Positions 1-8,841 are shown, counted from the stretch's first letter. The stretch: DNA of 64,000 bases from an uncultured Brevundimonas sp. (GCF_937863155.1 NZ_CALMFB010000061.1:36826-100825), one strand, 5' to 3'. Numbers and translations are program-made. Notes: generated by a model from the sequence alone, not told the origin.

Positions 1-131
1 GGCGTGGCCGGTTCGCCGGCGACGCCGATCAGGCGCGCGCCGAAAACCTGGGCCAGCCGGCATGACAGATCCAGCCGCGCGCGGCTGTCGTCGGCATCGT
101 CCAGGGTGGTCAGGATCGAGGTCCAGCGCAT
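1..131 (-). CDS. Universal stress protein, N-terminal part (cut by window edge)
   Basis: The leftward frame starts at the ATG ending at 131 and reads MRWTSILTTLDDADDSRARL followed by a stretch with CRLAQVFGARLIGVAG before leaving the window. This matches the first beta strand and first helix of UspA-family proteins, in which a short hydrophobic strand ending in a T/D-rich turn precedes an amphipathic helix and a GA.L..V strand. Only about 43 residues are visible, so the ATP-binding G-2X-G-9X-G motif cannot be checked. Location next to an FNR-type regulator fits the common control of usp genes by low oxygen; that link is inference. Confidence 0.6.
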   Translation of the reverse strand, partial: MRWTSILTTLDDADDSRARLDLSCRLAQVFGARLIGVAGEPAT

Positions 132-152
132 GGCGGCGGCCTTCGGGCGTCC

Positions 153-260
153 TTAGGACCGATGCCCGCCCGTCCGAAACCGGGCATAGGCCAGACCGAT
201 CATGAAGACGATGAAGGGCGACCAGATCAGGTGGACCAGGGGCGACATTTCCGGGGGCAT
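153..260 (-). CDS. Small single-pass membrane protein, hypothetical
   Basis: A 35-residue leftward frame, MPPEMSPLVHLIWSPF onwards, has one hydrophobic segment (about residues 8-24: VHLIWSPFIVFMIGLAYA) followed by a basic tail RFRTGGHRS. It lies 21 bp upstream of the universal stress protein start and downstream of the FNR box at 322-335, so it could be the first gene of a leftward low-oxygen transcript. No family is recognised, and the shape (short helix plus positive tail) is the only support. It could be chance. Confidence 0.35.
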   Translation of the reverse strand: MPPEMSPLVHLIWSPFIVFMIGLAYARFRTGGHRS

Positions 261-321
261 TGGGCGGCTCCAGCCAAGCGTTGCGATGGCGGCACGTTGA
301 GCCTGCGCGCCCTGCGGCGCC

Positions 322-335
322 TTGATCCAGGTCAA
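322..335. promoter_or_regulatory. FNR/FixK box upstream of fnr
   Basis: TTGATCCAGGTCAA is one base from the palindromic FNR/FixK consensus TTGAT-N4-ATCAA. It lies 59 bp before the fnr ATG and about 60 bp from the leftward small gene and usp, so one site could serve both directions and give autoregulation of fnr. Confidence 0.75.
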
Positions 336-393
336 CGCCTTTGCGATGCGCGACGTGGGCCCTAAAGTGGCCGCAACGGAGCGTCGCCCACCC

Positions 394-1131
394 ATGCTGG
401 AACTCAGATCCCTGCCGGCGACATGCGCCACGCGGCGCAGCGAATCCGCCTGCACCGGATGCGGGGCGCGGGCCTTTTCCGTCTGCGGCGCGCTGGAGCC
501 GGCCGATCTGGCGCGGCTGGACGCCCTGGCGCACAAGGCCGCCTTCGCGCCCGGCGAGGCCCTGATGCGCGAGGGCGAGACGGCCGACGCCATGTTCAAC
601 ATCACCTCCGGCTCGGTGCGGGTTTACAAGCTGCTGCCCGACGGGCGGCGCCAGATCACCGGCTTTCTGTTCGCGGGGGACTTCCTGGGGCTGGTGTCGG
701 GGGCGCGGTACGGATTCTCGGCCGAGGCGATCGAGCCGACCACCGCCTGCCGCTTCCGCAAGACCGAATATCAGGCGCTGGTGCGCGATTGTCCGGCGCT
801 GGAGCGGGCGCTGTTCGAGCGGGCGACGCACGAACTGGCCGCCGCCCAGAACCAGCTGCTGCTGCTGGGCCGCAAGACGGCGCAGGAACGGATCGCCTCC
901 TTCCTGCTGGACCTGCCGGCCCACGACCCGATGCGCGAGACGCCCGCCGGTCATGTGCGCCTGCCCATGACCCGTACCGAGATCGCCGACTATCTGGGTC
1001 TGACCATCGAGACGGTCAGCCGGGCGCTGACCAAGTTGAAGACCACCGGCGTGATCCGCCTGCTGTCGCTGAACGAACTGCGGATCGAACAGCCCGAGCG
1101 CCTGCGCGCTCTAACCGAGGGCGACGCCTAG
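394..1131 (+). CDS. Crp/Fnr-family oxygen regulator with Fe-S cysteines
   Basis: A 245-residue transcription factor: N-terminal cysteine segment, cyclic-nucleotide-type beta roll (about 35-130), dimer helix (about 140-175), winged helix (about 190-235). Cysteines at 11, 20, 23 and 31 plus a central one at 119 give the C-X2-C-X7-C plus distal Cys pattern of FnrN/FnrL-type [4Fe-4S] oxygen sensors. This distinguishes it from FixK, which lacks the cluster. The recognition helix has E206..S209-R210, the FNR/FixK residues that read TTGAT half-sites. In-frame starts exist upstream at 322 and 346, but 322 lies in the FNR box, so 394 was chosen. The gene sits beside cydDC/cydABX-hemN, whose control regions carry FNR boxes, so it very likely activates them in low oxygen. 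Its stop overlaps that of cydC by a few bases (convergent). Confidence 0.88.
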   Translation: MLELRSLPATCATRRSESACTGCGARAFSVCGALEPADLARLDALAHKAAFAPGEALMREGETADAMFNITSGSVRVYKLLPDGRRQITGFLFAGDFLGLVSGARYGFSAEAIEPTTACRFRKTEYQALVRDCPALERALFERATHELAAAQNQLLLLGRKTAQERIASFLLDLPAHDPMRETPAGHVRLPMTRTEIADYLGLTIETVSRALTKLKTTGVIRLLSLNELRIEQPERLRALTEGDA

Positions 1132-2813
1132 ACCCGAGCGCGCGCCTTATCGCGGGTCATCATCAGCCGGCCGTCCGCATCCATGGCCGTGGCGCGCAGC
1201 GTCAGGCCGCACAGGCAGACCGGGGCCGGACGGTGAGAGATCAGGATCAGCCCCTGATCGGTCGATTTCAGCCGGGCGTCCAGCCGGTCCAGAACCCGCC
1301 GCTCGGTCGCGGCGTCCAGCCCCTCGGTCGGTTCGTCCAGCACCAGCCAGGGCGCCGACCGCAACAGGGCCCGCGCCAGCCCCAGCCGCCGTCGCTCGCC
1401 GCCCGACAGCCGGGCGCCGTCCGGCCCGATGGCCAGGTCCAGTCCGCGCCCGCCGCGCAGTCGCTGATCCAGCCCCGCATCCTGAAGCGCGGCCCACAGG
1501 CGCTCGTCGTCGGCCGTGGGATCGGCCAGGCGCAGATTGTCGCGCACCGTGCCGTCGATCAGCCGCACGTCCTGGGCCGCATAGGTGAACAGGGCCGCAG
1601 CCTGGCCGCGCCCCAGGGCCTCCAGCGGCGCCCCGCCCAGCATGGCCTCGCCGTCCAGCGCCGGCCGCAGGCCCACCAGGCGCTCGACCAGAGAGGTCTT
1701 GCCCACGCCGGACGGCCCGACGATGGCCAGCCGCGTCGGCGGCGTGACGGTCAGGTCCAGCGCGTTCAGGCGAAGGGCCGCGCCCTGCATCGGCGCGCGC
1801 CCGGCCGGCGCGGGCGCCATCAGTTCGTCCAGCCGGGCGGTGGCCGTTTCCGCCGCCCCGCGCTGCATCATCGCCTGGGCCAGGCCGGCGGCGGACTCCA
1901 CCCCCGTGACGGCGACCAGGGCGGCCAGGGCGGCCATCGGCGCGCCGGCCCCCATGGCCGCGGCGACCCCAAAGGCCCCGGTGGCCCCCAGGCCGACGCA
2001 CAGGGCGTGCCAGCCGGCGATGCGGCCTTCGGCTGCGATGCGGGCCATGCGGGCGGTCTCCAGGCCCTCGGCCGCCTGGACCGCCTGGGCGCGGGCCCAG
2101 TCTTCCAGACCATAGGCCTTCAGCTCGGGCGCGGCGGCGTGCAGAGCCGACAGATCGGCCTTCAGCCGCCCGGTCTCGACCTGGACCCGCGCACCGGCCG
2201 GATCGGCCCGGCGCCGCGCGATCACCAAGGCCCCCGCCGAGGCCAGGCCCATGGCGACCAGAACCCACAGCCCCGCCAGCGGATGCGCCAACAGACCCAG
2301 CCCCGCCGACAGGGCCGCGCCGGCCCCCAGGGCCCAGGGCGCCGAGCGGCGGATGAACAGGGTCTGGATCGCCTCGACATCCTCGACCAGCCGCGCCGAG
2401 GCCTCGCCCGCCGACAGGGCCAGGGCGCGCTGGGGCGGCCCTTCGGCCAGGGCGCGGAACAGGTGCGGCCGCATCCGCGCCAGGGCGCCCAGGGCCGCCT
2501 CGTGCCCGGCCGTGCGCTCCAGATACCGCCCCACCGTCCGCAGGATGGCGAACAGGCGGATGCAGGCGCTGGGCGTCAGATAGTTGAAGGCCTGGATCGC
2601 CGCCGCGCCCGCCGCCCCTGCGATGGCCGCGCTGGTGATGAACCAGCCCGACAGGCCCAGCAGGGCCACGGCCGAGGCCGCGACCATGGCCCCCATGCCG
2701 GCCGCCAGGCGCAGCCGCACGGTCTCGCGCCGCGTCTCGGCCCGCACCATCTCGCGAACGCTGGTGGGGGCGCTGGTGGGCGTGTCCGACTGCTTGGTCA
2801 CAGGATCGATCAC
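1128..2813 (-). CDS. cydC: Thiol reductant ABC exporter subunit CydC
   Basis: A 561-residue half-transporter: six-helix membrane domain (about 1-300), then an ABC ATPase with Walker A GPSGVGKTS, signature LSGGERRRLGLARAL and Walker B WLVLDEP. CydDC exports cysteine and glutathione to the periplasm and is needed to assemble cytochrome bd. The ATG overlaps the end of cydD by 4 bp, so the two are translationally coupled. The C-terminal half is shorter than in enteric CydC but all nucleotide-binding motifs are present. Assigned as CydC rather than CydD by gene order (second gene) and the similarity of the arrangement to other alphaproteobacterial cyd loci. Confidence 0.88.
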   Translation of the reverse strand: MIDPVTKQSDTPTSAPTSVREMVRAETRRETVRLRLAAGMGAMVAASAVALLGLSGWFITSAAIAGAAGAAAIQAFNYLTPSACIRLFAILRTVGRYLERTAGHEAALGALARMRPHLFRALAEGPPQRALALSAGEASARLVEDVEAIQTLFIRRSAPWALGAGAALSAGLGLLAHPLAGLWVLVAMGLASAGALVIARRRADPAGARVQVETGRLKADLSALHAAAPELKAYGLEDWARAQAVQAAEGLETARMARIAAEGRIAGWHALCVGLGATGAFGVAAAMGAGAPMAALAALVAVTGVESAAGLAQAMMQRGAAETATARLDELMAPAPAGRAPMQGAALRLNALDLTVTPPTRLAIVGPSGVGKTSLVERLVGLRPALDGEAMLGGAPLEALGRGQAAALFTYAAQDVRLIDGTVRDNLRLADPTADDERLWAALQDAGLDQRLRGGRGLDLAIGPDGARLSGGERRRLGLARALLRSAPWLVLDEPTEGLDAATERRVLDRLDARLKSTDQGLILISHRPAPVCLCGLTLRATAMDADGRLMMTRDKARARV

Positions 2814-4411
2814 AGGCGCACCACGCGGTCGGCGACGGCGGCCACGGCGGCGGAATGGGTGGCGATCAGGGTGGTGCGGCCATGGGCGGCGCGGCGGACC
2901 ACCTCGATCATCTCGATCTCGGCCTGGCGGTCCAGATTGGCGGTCGGCTCGTCCAGCAGCAGGATGGGCGAATCCTTAAGGAAGGCGCGAGCCAGACCCA
3001 GTCGCCGCCGCTCCCCGCCCGACAGGCCGCCGCCGCGTTCGTCCAGCACCCGATCCAGGTCGCCGGTCAGGCCGGCCGCCCCCGCCGCCGCCATCACCTG
3101 ACGCAGGCTGGCCTCGCGCCGGGCCAGGCGGATGTTGTCCAGCAGGGTTCCGGGCGTGACCACCGGCGCCTGGCTGGCCCAGGCGACGCGCCCGGCCAGA
3201 TCGCCGATCTGATCCAGCGCCCGTCCATCGACCAGGATGTGTCCATCGGTCACCGGGGCCAGGCCGACCAGGGCGTGCAGCAGGCTGGACTTGCCCGATC
3301 CGCTGGGGCCGGTCACCGCGACCATCTGGCCGGATCGCACCTCCAGCTCGAACCCGTCCAACACCGGCGCATCCTGGCCATAGCGGATGCCCACACGGTC
3401 GAAGACGATGACCGGCGGGCGGGCGAAGACGGGCGCCGGTCGGGCGGGCGCGGGATCGGCCTCGGCGGCGGCCAGGGTCGGGGCGGCGGCTTCGGCGGCC
3501 TGGCGATCATGATAGGCGGCGGCCAGGCGGCGCAGGGGGGCGTAGACCTCGGGCGCCAGAGCCAGCACGAAGAAGGCCCGGCCCAGGTCCAGCGTTTCGG
3601 GCGCCGGGAAGGGCAGCAGCTTCAGCAGGTTGAACCCGCAGTAAACCGCCACCAGAGCGACCGCCAGGGCCGAGAAGAACTCCAGCACGGCCGACGAGAC
3701 GAAGGCGATCCGCAGCACCCGGGCCGTGCGCGCCTGCAATGCTTGGGACGTGCGGGCGACCTCCTGGGCCATGCGCGCCTCGGCCTGGAAGGCGATGACG
3801 GCGGGCAGGGCGCGCACCCGGTCCAGAAACAGGCCAGACAGGCGCGACAGGGCGTCGAACTGACGCCGGCTTTCGGCCGCCGCGGCCGTTCCCGCCAGCA
3901 CCATGCCCAGCACGAAGGGCAGAAGGGTGAAGATCAAAACCCCCGCCGCGAACGGGCTGGCCACGGCCGCCACACAGATCAGGATCAGGGGCGACAGACC
4001 GGCGGCCATCCGCACCGGTTCGAACCGCGCATAGTGGCCATCCAGCGCCTCGACCCCCTCGACGGCGGCGGAAACGGCGGCGGGGCGTCCGGCGAACAGG
4101 CCCGCCAGAACCCGGTCGCGAACCTGGGTCTTGACCGCCCGCGCGGCGTGGCCGCCCGTCGTCAGCGCCAGATGCGCCAATAGGCCGCGCAGAGCCAGGG
4201 CCGCCAGGGCCAGCGCCAGGCCCGGAACAACCGCCGTCAGCCCGCGATCATAGGCTGACAGGCTCCACGCCAGGCCGAAGGCGAAGGCCGTGGCCGGAAC
4301 CACGTCCAGCACGACCAGCAGGCCGGCGGTCCTGCCCGCCCAGCCGGACGCACGGCCGGCCACGCGCAGCCAGGGCTTGGGGTCGAAACCGGGCGAGGGC
4401 AGGGCGGTCAT
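2810..4411 (-). CDS. cydD: Thiol reductant ABC exporter subunit CydD
   Basis: A 533-residue ABC half-transporter with an N-terminal membrane domain and a C-terminal ATPase: Walker A GPSGSGKSSL, signature LSGGERRRLGLARAFL, Walker B ILLLDEP and a late His in ATHS. It pairs with CydC to move thiol reductants across the inner membrane during cytochrome bd maturation. It is the first gene of a leftward operon and starts 36 bp from the FNR box at 4447-4460, which also faces cydA. The promoter therefore appears shared and oxygen-responsive. Confidence 0.9.
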   Translation of the reverse strand: MTALPSPGFDPKPWLRVAGRASGWAGRTAGLLVVLDVVPATAFAFGLAWSLSAYDRGLTAVVPGLALALAALALRGLLAHLALTTGGHAARAVKTQVRDRVLAGLFAGRPAAVSAAVEGVEALDGHYARFEPVRMAAGLSPLILICVAAVASPFAAGVLIFTLLPFVLGMVLAGTAAAAESRRQFDALSRLSGLFLDRVRALPAVIAFQAEARMAQEVARTSQALQARTARVLRIAFVSSAVLEFFSALAVALVAVYCGFNLLKLLPFPAPETLDLGRAFFVLALAPEVYAPLRRLAAAYHDRQAAEAAAPTLAAAEADPAPARPAPVFARPPVIVFDRVGIRYGQDAPVLDGFELEVRSGQMVAVTGPSGSGKSSLLHALVGLAPVTDGHILVDGRALDQIGDLAGRVAWASQAPVVTPGTLLDNIRLARREASLRQVMAAAGAAGLTGDLDRVLDERGGGLSGGERRRLGLARAFLKDSPILLLDEPTANLDRQAEIEMIEVVRRAAHGRTTLIATHSAAVAAVADRVVRL

Positions 4412-4446
4412 TGTCGCACTTTACCGCATTGCATCGCGCCGCGCCT

Positions 4447-4460
4447 TTGATTGAAATCAA
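4447..4460. promoter_or_regulatory. Perfect FNR box between cydD and cydA
   Basis: TTGATTGAAATCAA matches TTGAT-N4-ATCAA exactly. It is the centre of the 120-bp region between the divergent cydDC and cydABX-hemN transcripts and is the clearest regulatory site in the window. Confidence 0.88.
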
Positions 4461-4531
4461 GGCGGGCGTCGTCGGGGGCGTCTAACGCGGTCCCAACGCC
4501 GGTCGTCGGGGCCGGATCAGGAGACTTCGCC

Positions 4532-6109
4532 ATGATCGACCTAGCGGTCGTCGACCTGTCCCGCCTGCAGTTCGCACTGACGGCGCTGTACCACTTCCTG
4601 TTCGTTCCATTGACGCTCGGCCTGTCGTTCATGCTGGTCATCATGGAGTCGATCTATGTGATGACCCGCAGGCCGATCTGGCGGACGATCACCAAATTCT
4701 GGGGCGCCCTGTTCGGGGTCAATTTCGCCCTGGGGGTCGCCACCGGCCTGACGATGGAATTCCAGTTCGGCATGAACTGGAGCTATTACAGCCACTATGT
4801 CGGCGACATCTTCGGCGCCCCGCTGGCGATCGAAGGTCTGATGGCCTTCTTCCTGGAGGCGACGTTCGTCGGATTGATGTTCTTCGGCTGGGATAAGCTG
4901 AAGCCGGTGACCCACCTGTTCGTGACCTTCCTGGTCGCCCTGGGCACCAATCTGTCGGCCCTGTGGATCCTGATCGCCAACGGCTGGATGCAGAACCCGG
5001 TCGGCGCCGCGTTCAACACCGAGACCATGCGGATGGAAGTCACCGACTTCATGGCGGTGCTGTTCAACCCGGTGGCCCAGGCCAAATTCGTGCACACCGT
5101 CTCGGCCGGCTATGTCTGCGCGGCGGTGTTCGTGCTGGGCGTCTCGGCCTTCTATCTGCTGAAGGGCAAGCACAAGGGCTTCGCCAAGCGGTCCATGACG
5201 GTGGCGGCGGCGTTCGGCCTGGCCTCGTCGCTGTCGGTCGTCGTCCTGGGCGACGAGAGCGGCTATGCTCTGACCGATAACCAGAAGATGAAACTAGCCG
5301 CCATCGAGGCCATGTGGACCACCGAGGAAGCGCCGGCCGGCCTGACCGCCATCGGCTTCCCCAGCCTGGAAGACCGCAAGACCCACTATGAGATCAAGAT
5401 CCCCTATGTGCTGGGCCTGATCTCGACCCGCAGCCTGACGGGCGAGGTGACCGGCATTCTGGAACTGGTCGCTGTGGCCGAAGACCGCATCGAATCCGGC
5501 GTCGTCGCCTATGACGCCCTGGAACGGCTGAAGGCCAATCGCGAGGATGTGGCCAGCCGCGCCGTGTTCGAACAGCACCGCAACGACCTGGGCTATGGCC
5601 TGCTGCTGCGCCGCTATGTCGCCGATCCGCGTCAGGCGACACCCGATCAGGTGCGCATGGCGGCCTGGAACACGGTGCCGAACGTGCCGGTGATGTTCTG
5701 GGCCTTCCGCATCATGGCCGGCATCGGCTTTGCGATGATCGCCCTGTTCGCCACCGCCTTCGTGCTGTGCACCCTGCGCAAGCATGAGACGAAATGGTTC
5801 CTGCGGCTGGCCCTGTTCGCCATTCCCCTGCCGTGGATCGCGATCGAGTTCGGCTGGATCGTCGCCGAATACGGCCGCCAGCCGTGGGCCGTCGAAGGGG
5901 TTCTGCCCACCTTCCTGGGCGCCTCCAGCCTGACCGTGCCGCAACTGTGGACCACCATCATCGGCTTCACCCTGTTCTATGGCGTGCTGGCGGTGATCGA
6001 GGTCAGCCTGCTGCTGCATCTGATCAAGAAGGGTCCGTTCGCCGAGCAGGAGGCCTTTCCGCCCGCTGCCGAAGACGACCCCGCCGCCGCCCGACCGGCT
6101 CTGGCCTGA
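4532..6109 (+). CDS. cydA: Cytochrome bd ubiquinol oxidase subunit I
   Basis: A 525-residue membrane protein that oxidises quinol and reduces oxygen to water at high affinity. Haem ligands can be placed: His21 in ALYHFLF (b595), His188 in KFVHTV and Met395 in FRIMAG (b558); acidic residues E101 and E109 of the proton path are present, as is the GRQPW motif. The periplasmic Q loop is the short type. The frame is open further upstream to 4451, but the start at 4532 has an AGGAGA ribosome site 7 bp before it and the family N-terminus (DLSRLQFALTALYHF). First gene of cydA-cydB-cydX-hemN, behind an FNR box. Confidence 0.96.
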   Translation: MIDLAVVDLSRLQFALTALYHFLFVPLTLGLSFMLVIMESIYVMTRRPIWRTITKFWGALFGVNFALGVATGLTMEFQFGMNWSYYSHYVGDIFGAPLAIEGLMAFFLEATFVGLMFFGWDKLKPVTHLFVTFLVALGTNLSALWILIANGWMQNPVGAAFNTETMRMEVTDFMAVLFNPVAQAKFVHTVSAGYVCAAVFVLGVSAFYLLKGKHKGFAKRSMTVAAAFGLASSLSVVVLGDESGYALTDNQKMKLAAIEAMWTTEEAPAGLTAIGFPSLEDRKTHYEIKIPYVLGLISTRSLTGEVTGILELVAVAEDRIESGVVAYDALERLKANREDVASRAVFEQHRNDLGYGLLLRRYVADPRQATPDQVRMAAWNTVPNVPVMFWAFRIMAGIGFAMIALFATAFVLCTLRKHETKWFLRLALFAIPLPWIAIEFGWIVAEYGRQPWAVEGVLPTFLGASSLTVPQLWTTIIGFTLFYGVLAVIEVSLLLHLIKKGPFAEQEAFPPAAEDDPAAARPALA

Positions 6110-6134
6110 CCCCCTGGATTGAAGGAAACGCGAG

Positions 6135-7283
6135 ATGGAACTGCCTCTCGACTACGCCACGCTGCGCCTGATCTGGTGGGCGCTCATGGGGGTGCTGCTG
6201 ATCGGCTTCGCCCTGACCGACGGCTTCGACCTGGGGGTCGGCGCCCTGCTGCCCTTCGTCGCCAAGACCGACGAGGAACGGCGCATGGTGATCAACACCG
6301 TCGCCCCGACCTGGGAAGGCAACCAGGTCTGGTTCATCCTGGGCGGCGGCGCGATCTTCGCCGCCTGGCCCTTCGTCTACGCCGTCAGCTTCTCGGGCTT
6401 CTACCTGGCCATGTTCCTGGTGCTGGCGGCCCTGATCCTGCGGCCGGTGGCGTTCAAATACCGGTCCAAGCGGCAGAGCCCGCGCTGGCGCACCGCCTGG
6501 GACTGGGCGCTGTTCGTCGGCGGCTTCGTGCCGGCCCTGGTGTTCGGCGTGGCGGTCGGCAATGTGCTGCTGGGCGCGCCCTTCCGCCTGGATAGCGACC
6601 TGCGCTCCTTCTACGAAGGCAGCCTGCTGGGTCTGTTCAGCCCCTTCACCCTGGTGTGCGGCCTGTTGTCGGTGGCCATGCTGATGCTGCACGGCGCCGC
6701 CTGGCTGGGCGTCAAGGCCGAGGATGGACCGGTTCAGGTCCGCGCCCGCCGCTGGGGCGTCGGTCTGGCGCTGCTGTCGCTGGTGCTGTTCGCCGTGGGT
6801 TGGGCCTTCGTGGCCTTCTCGGGCATGGGTTACGCCATCACCGGCGTGGCCGAGCCGAACGGCTTCTCCAATCCGTTGCGCACGGCGGTTGAGGCCCAGG
6901 CCGGCGGCTGGCTGCTGAACTACGGCAAATATCCATGGATGGTGATCGCTCCGGCCCTGGGCTTCCTGGGGGCGGCGGCGGCCCTGGTCGGGCTGATCCG
7001 GCGCTCGGCGCCGCTGGCCCTGGGCGGTTCGTCCGCCTCGGCCCTGGGCATCATCTCGACGGTCGGCCTGTCGATGTTCCCCTTCATCCTGCCCAGTTCG
7101 ATCGACCCGCAGTCCAGCCTGACGGCGTGGAACGCTTCGTCCAGCCACCTGACCCTGTTCATCATGCTGATCTGCACGGTGATCTTCCTGCCGCTGGTGC
7201 TGATCTACACGGCCTGGGTCTACAAGGTGCTGTGGGGTCGTTCGAGCACGGCCGAACTCAAGACCAACCCCAACCTTTACTGA
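6135..7283 (+). CDS. cydB: Cytochrome bd ubiquinol oxidase subunit II
   Basis: A 382-residue protein with about eight or nine hydrophobic segments and the family motifs DGFDLGVGALLPF, near the N-terminus, and PTWEGNQVWFI. It forms the heterodimer with CydA in the inner membrane. A purine-rich AAGGAAA site lies upstream of the ATG. It follows cydA by 25 bp and precedes the tiny cydX gene, the standard order. Confidence 0.96.
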   Translation: MELPLDYATLRLIWWALMGVLLIGFALTDGFDLGVGALLPFVAKTDEERRMVINTVAPTWEGNQVWFILGGGAIFAAWPFVYAVSFSGFYLAMFLVLAALILRPVAFKYRSKRQSPRWRTAWDWALFVGGFVPALVFGVAVGNVLLGAPFRLDSDLRSFYEGSLLGLFSPFTLVCGLLSVAMLMLHGAAWLGVKAEDGPVQVRARRWGVGLALLSLVLFAVGWAFVAFSGMGYAITGVAEPNGFSNPLRTAVEAQAGGWLLNYGKYPWMVIAPALGFLGAAAALVGLIRRSAPLALGGSSASALGIISTVGLSMFPFILPSSIDPQSSLTAWNASSSHLTLFIMLICTVIFLPLVLIYTAWVYKVLWGRSSTAELKTNPNLY

Positions 7284-7306
7284 GCCGCCGGCGAGGAGAT
7301 TGAACC

Positions 7307-7441
7307 ATGTGGTATTTCGCCTGGATCCTGGGCCTTGGCCTGGCGGTGCTGTTCGGGGTCTTGAATGGCCTGTGGCACGAGTTCCAGCTGTTCGACGCCG
7401 GTGACGACGGCGGCTCGGTCGCCGACGATGACGCCGCCTGA
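7307..7441 (+). CDS. cydX: Cytochrome bd small subunit CydX
   Basis: A 44-residue protein beginning MWYFAWILGLGLAVLFGVLN, a single transmembrane helix, followed by LWHEF and an acidic tail rich in Asp. The MWYFAWILG start and the position after cydB are diagnostic of CydX, a small subunit that stabilises the haem site of the bd oxidase. An AGGAG ribosome site precedes the ATG. The last 14 bases overlap the start of hemN in another frame, so hemN translation is probably coupled to that of cydX. Too short for most automatic gene callers. Confidence 0.93.
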   Translation: MWYFAWILGLGLAVLFGVLNGLWHEFQLFDAGDDGGSVADDDAA

Positions 7442-8801
7442 CCTGTGGCCCGACCGGGCGGATCTGATCGCCCGGTACGACGCCAATACGCCGCGTTACA
7501 CCAGCTATCCCACGGCGGCTCAGTTCACCGCCGCCGTGGGACCAGCCGACTGGTCCGCCGCCCTGGCGCGAGGGCCGTGGGACCGGCCCGCCTCTCTCTA
7601 TGTCCACATCCCCTTCTGCAAGCGTCTGTGCTGGTACTGCGGGTGCAACACCCGGGCGATGAACCGGGTGGACGCCATGGCCGACTATGTCGATCTGGTG
7701 CTGCAGGAAGCGGATCGGGTGGTTGCGGCGGCGGGCGCGACGCCGCGTATCGGCATGCTGCACCTGGGCGGGGGCACGCCCAACATGCTGCCGCCCGACC
7801 TGCTGGCGCGGCTGGTCCATGGGCTGTCGCAGCGCTTCGACCTGTCGGCCCTGACCGAGTTCGCGGCTGAACTTGACCCCGAGGTGCTGACGCCGGAGTG
7901 GATCATCGCCGCCGGCGATCTGGGTCTGACGCGCGCCAGCCTGGGGGTTCAGGATCTGTCGCCGGTGGTGCAGGCCGCCGTGAACCGGCCCGAACGGTTC
8001 GAGACCATTCAGGACGCGGCCGAACGTCTGCGCGCCGCCGGGGTGTTCTCGCTGAACCTGGACCTGATGTACGGCCTGCCGCACCAGGGGGTCGATCAGG
8101 TGCTGGCCACCATCGACCGTGTCACCACCCTGCGTCCCGACCGGCTGGCGCTGTTCGGCTATGCCCATGTGCCATGGATGAAGCCGCATCAGAAGCTGAT
8201 CGACGAGACGGCCCTGGGCGGTCCGCTGGAGCGGTTCGCCATGAGCCGCGCCGCCCATGACCGGCTGACGGCCCTGGGCTATCGCGCCATCGGCCTGGAC
8301 CATTTCGCCCTGCCGCACGACGACATGGCCGCCGCCGCCAGGGCGGGCCGCCTGCGCCGCAATTTCCAGGGCTATACGACCGACCAGGCCGAGGTTCTGA
8401 TCGGCCTGGGCGCATCGTCCGTGTCGCGGGCGCCGGGCCTGTATGTCCAGAACATCACCGGCGAGCGGGACTGGCGCACGGCGATGGCCGCAGGCGGCCT
8501 GCCGGTCGCGCGCGGGGTCGTGCTGACCGGCCGCGACCGGTTCGTGGCCGAGATCATCGCCCGACTGATGTGCGACTTCGCCGTGGATGTCGAAGCGGTA
8601 GCGCGCGACGCCGGACGGCCCTTGCGCGAAACCGCCGAGGCCTGGCCCCGGCTGGACGCCTTTGAAGCCGACGGCCTGATCGTTCAGGAGGGCGCGCGCA
8701 TCGCCGTGACCCAGCGCGGGCGGCCGTTCGTACGGGCCGTGGCGGCCGCTTTCGACCCGGCGCTGAACCCAGCGACAGACCGCCACGCCCGCGTCGTCTG
8801 A
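7428..8801 (+). CDS. hemN: Oxygen-independent coproporphyrinogen III oxidase
   Basis: A 457-residue radical-SAM enzyme that decarboxylates coproporphyrinogen III to protoporphyrinogen IX without oxygen. The cluster motif is C64-X3-C68-X2-C71 in FCKRLCWYCGC, preceded by YTSYPTA and followed by GGGTPN, all typical of HemN. The start at 7428 (MTPPDLWPDRADLIARY) lies inside the end of cydX; a longer frame from 7365 would lie wholly over cydX. Placing anaerobic haem synthesis in the same transcript as a haem-rich oxidase makes sense for growth at low oxygen. Confidence 0.95.
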   Translation: MTPPDLWPDRADLIARYDANTPRYTSYPTAAQFTAAVGPADWSAALARGPWDRPASLYVHIPFCKRLCWYCGCNTRAMNRVDAMADYVDLVLQEADRVVAAAGATPRIGMLHLGGGTPNMLPPDLLARLVHGLSQRFDLSALTEFAAELDPEVLTPEWIIAAGDLGLTRASLGVQDLSPVVQAAVNRPERFETIQDAAERLRAAGVFSLNLDLMYGLPHQGVDQVLATIDRVTTLRPDRLALFGYAHVPWMKPHQKLIDETALGGPLERFAMSRAAHDRLTALGYRAIGLDHFALPHDDMAAAARAGRLRRNFQGYTTDQAEVLIGLGASSVSRAPGLYVQNITGERDWRTAMAAGGLPVARGVVLTGRDRFVAEIIARLMCDFAVDVEAVARDAGRPLRETAEAWPRLDAFEADGLIVQEGARIAVTQRGRPFVRAVAAAFDPALNPATDRHARVV

Positions 8802-8827
8802 TCGGGTTCTTGTTTCACCGCAAAGGT

Positions 8828-8841
8828 TTGCGCTGGGTCAA
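8828..8841. promoter_or_regulatory. Weak FNR-like site upstream of ompW
   Basis: TTGCGCTGGGTCAA keeps the second half-site and TTG of the first compared with TTGAT-N4-ATCAA. It lies about 80 bp before the ompW start. OmpW genes in several proteobacteria respond to FNR, but this site is imperfect. Confidence 0.4.

Noticed and set aside
423-3101. Very long rightward frame over fnr and cydDC
   Set aside because: Arg/Gly/Pro/Gln-rich shadow typical of high-GC DNA; the opposite frames carry clear CydC and CydD motifs.
6024-8786. Long leftward frame over cydB and hemN
   Set aside because: Shadow frame; the rightward genes have full catalytic motifs.
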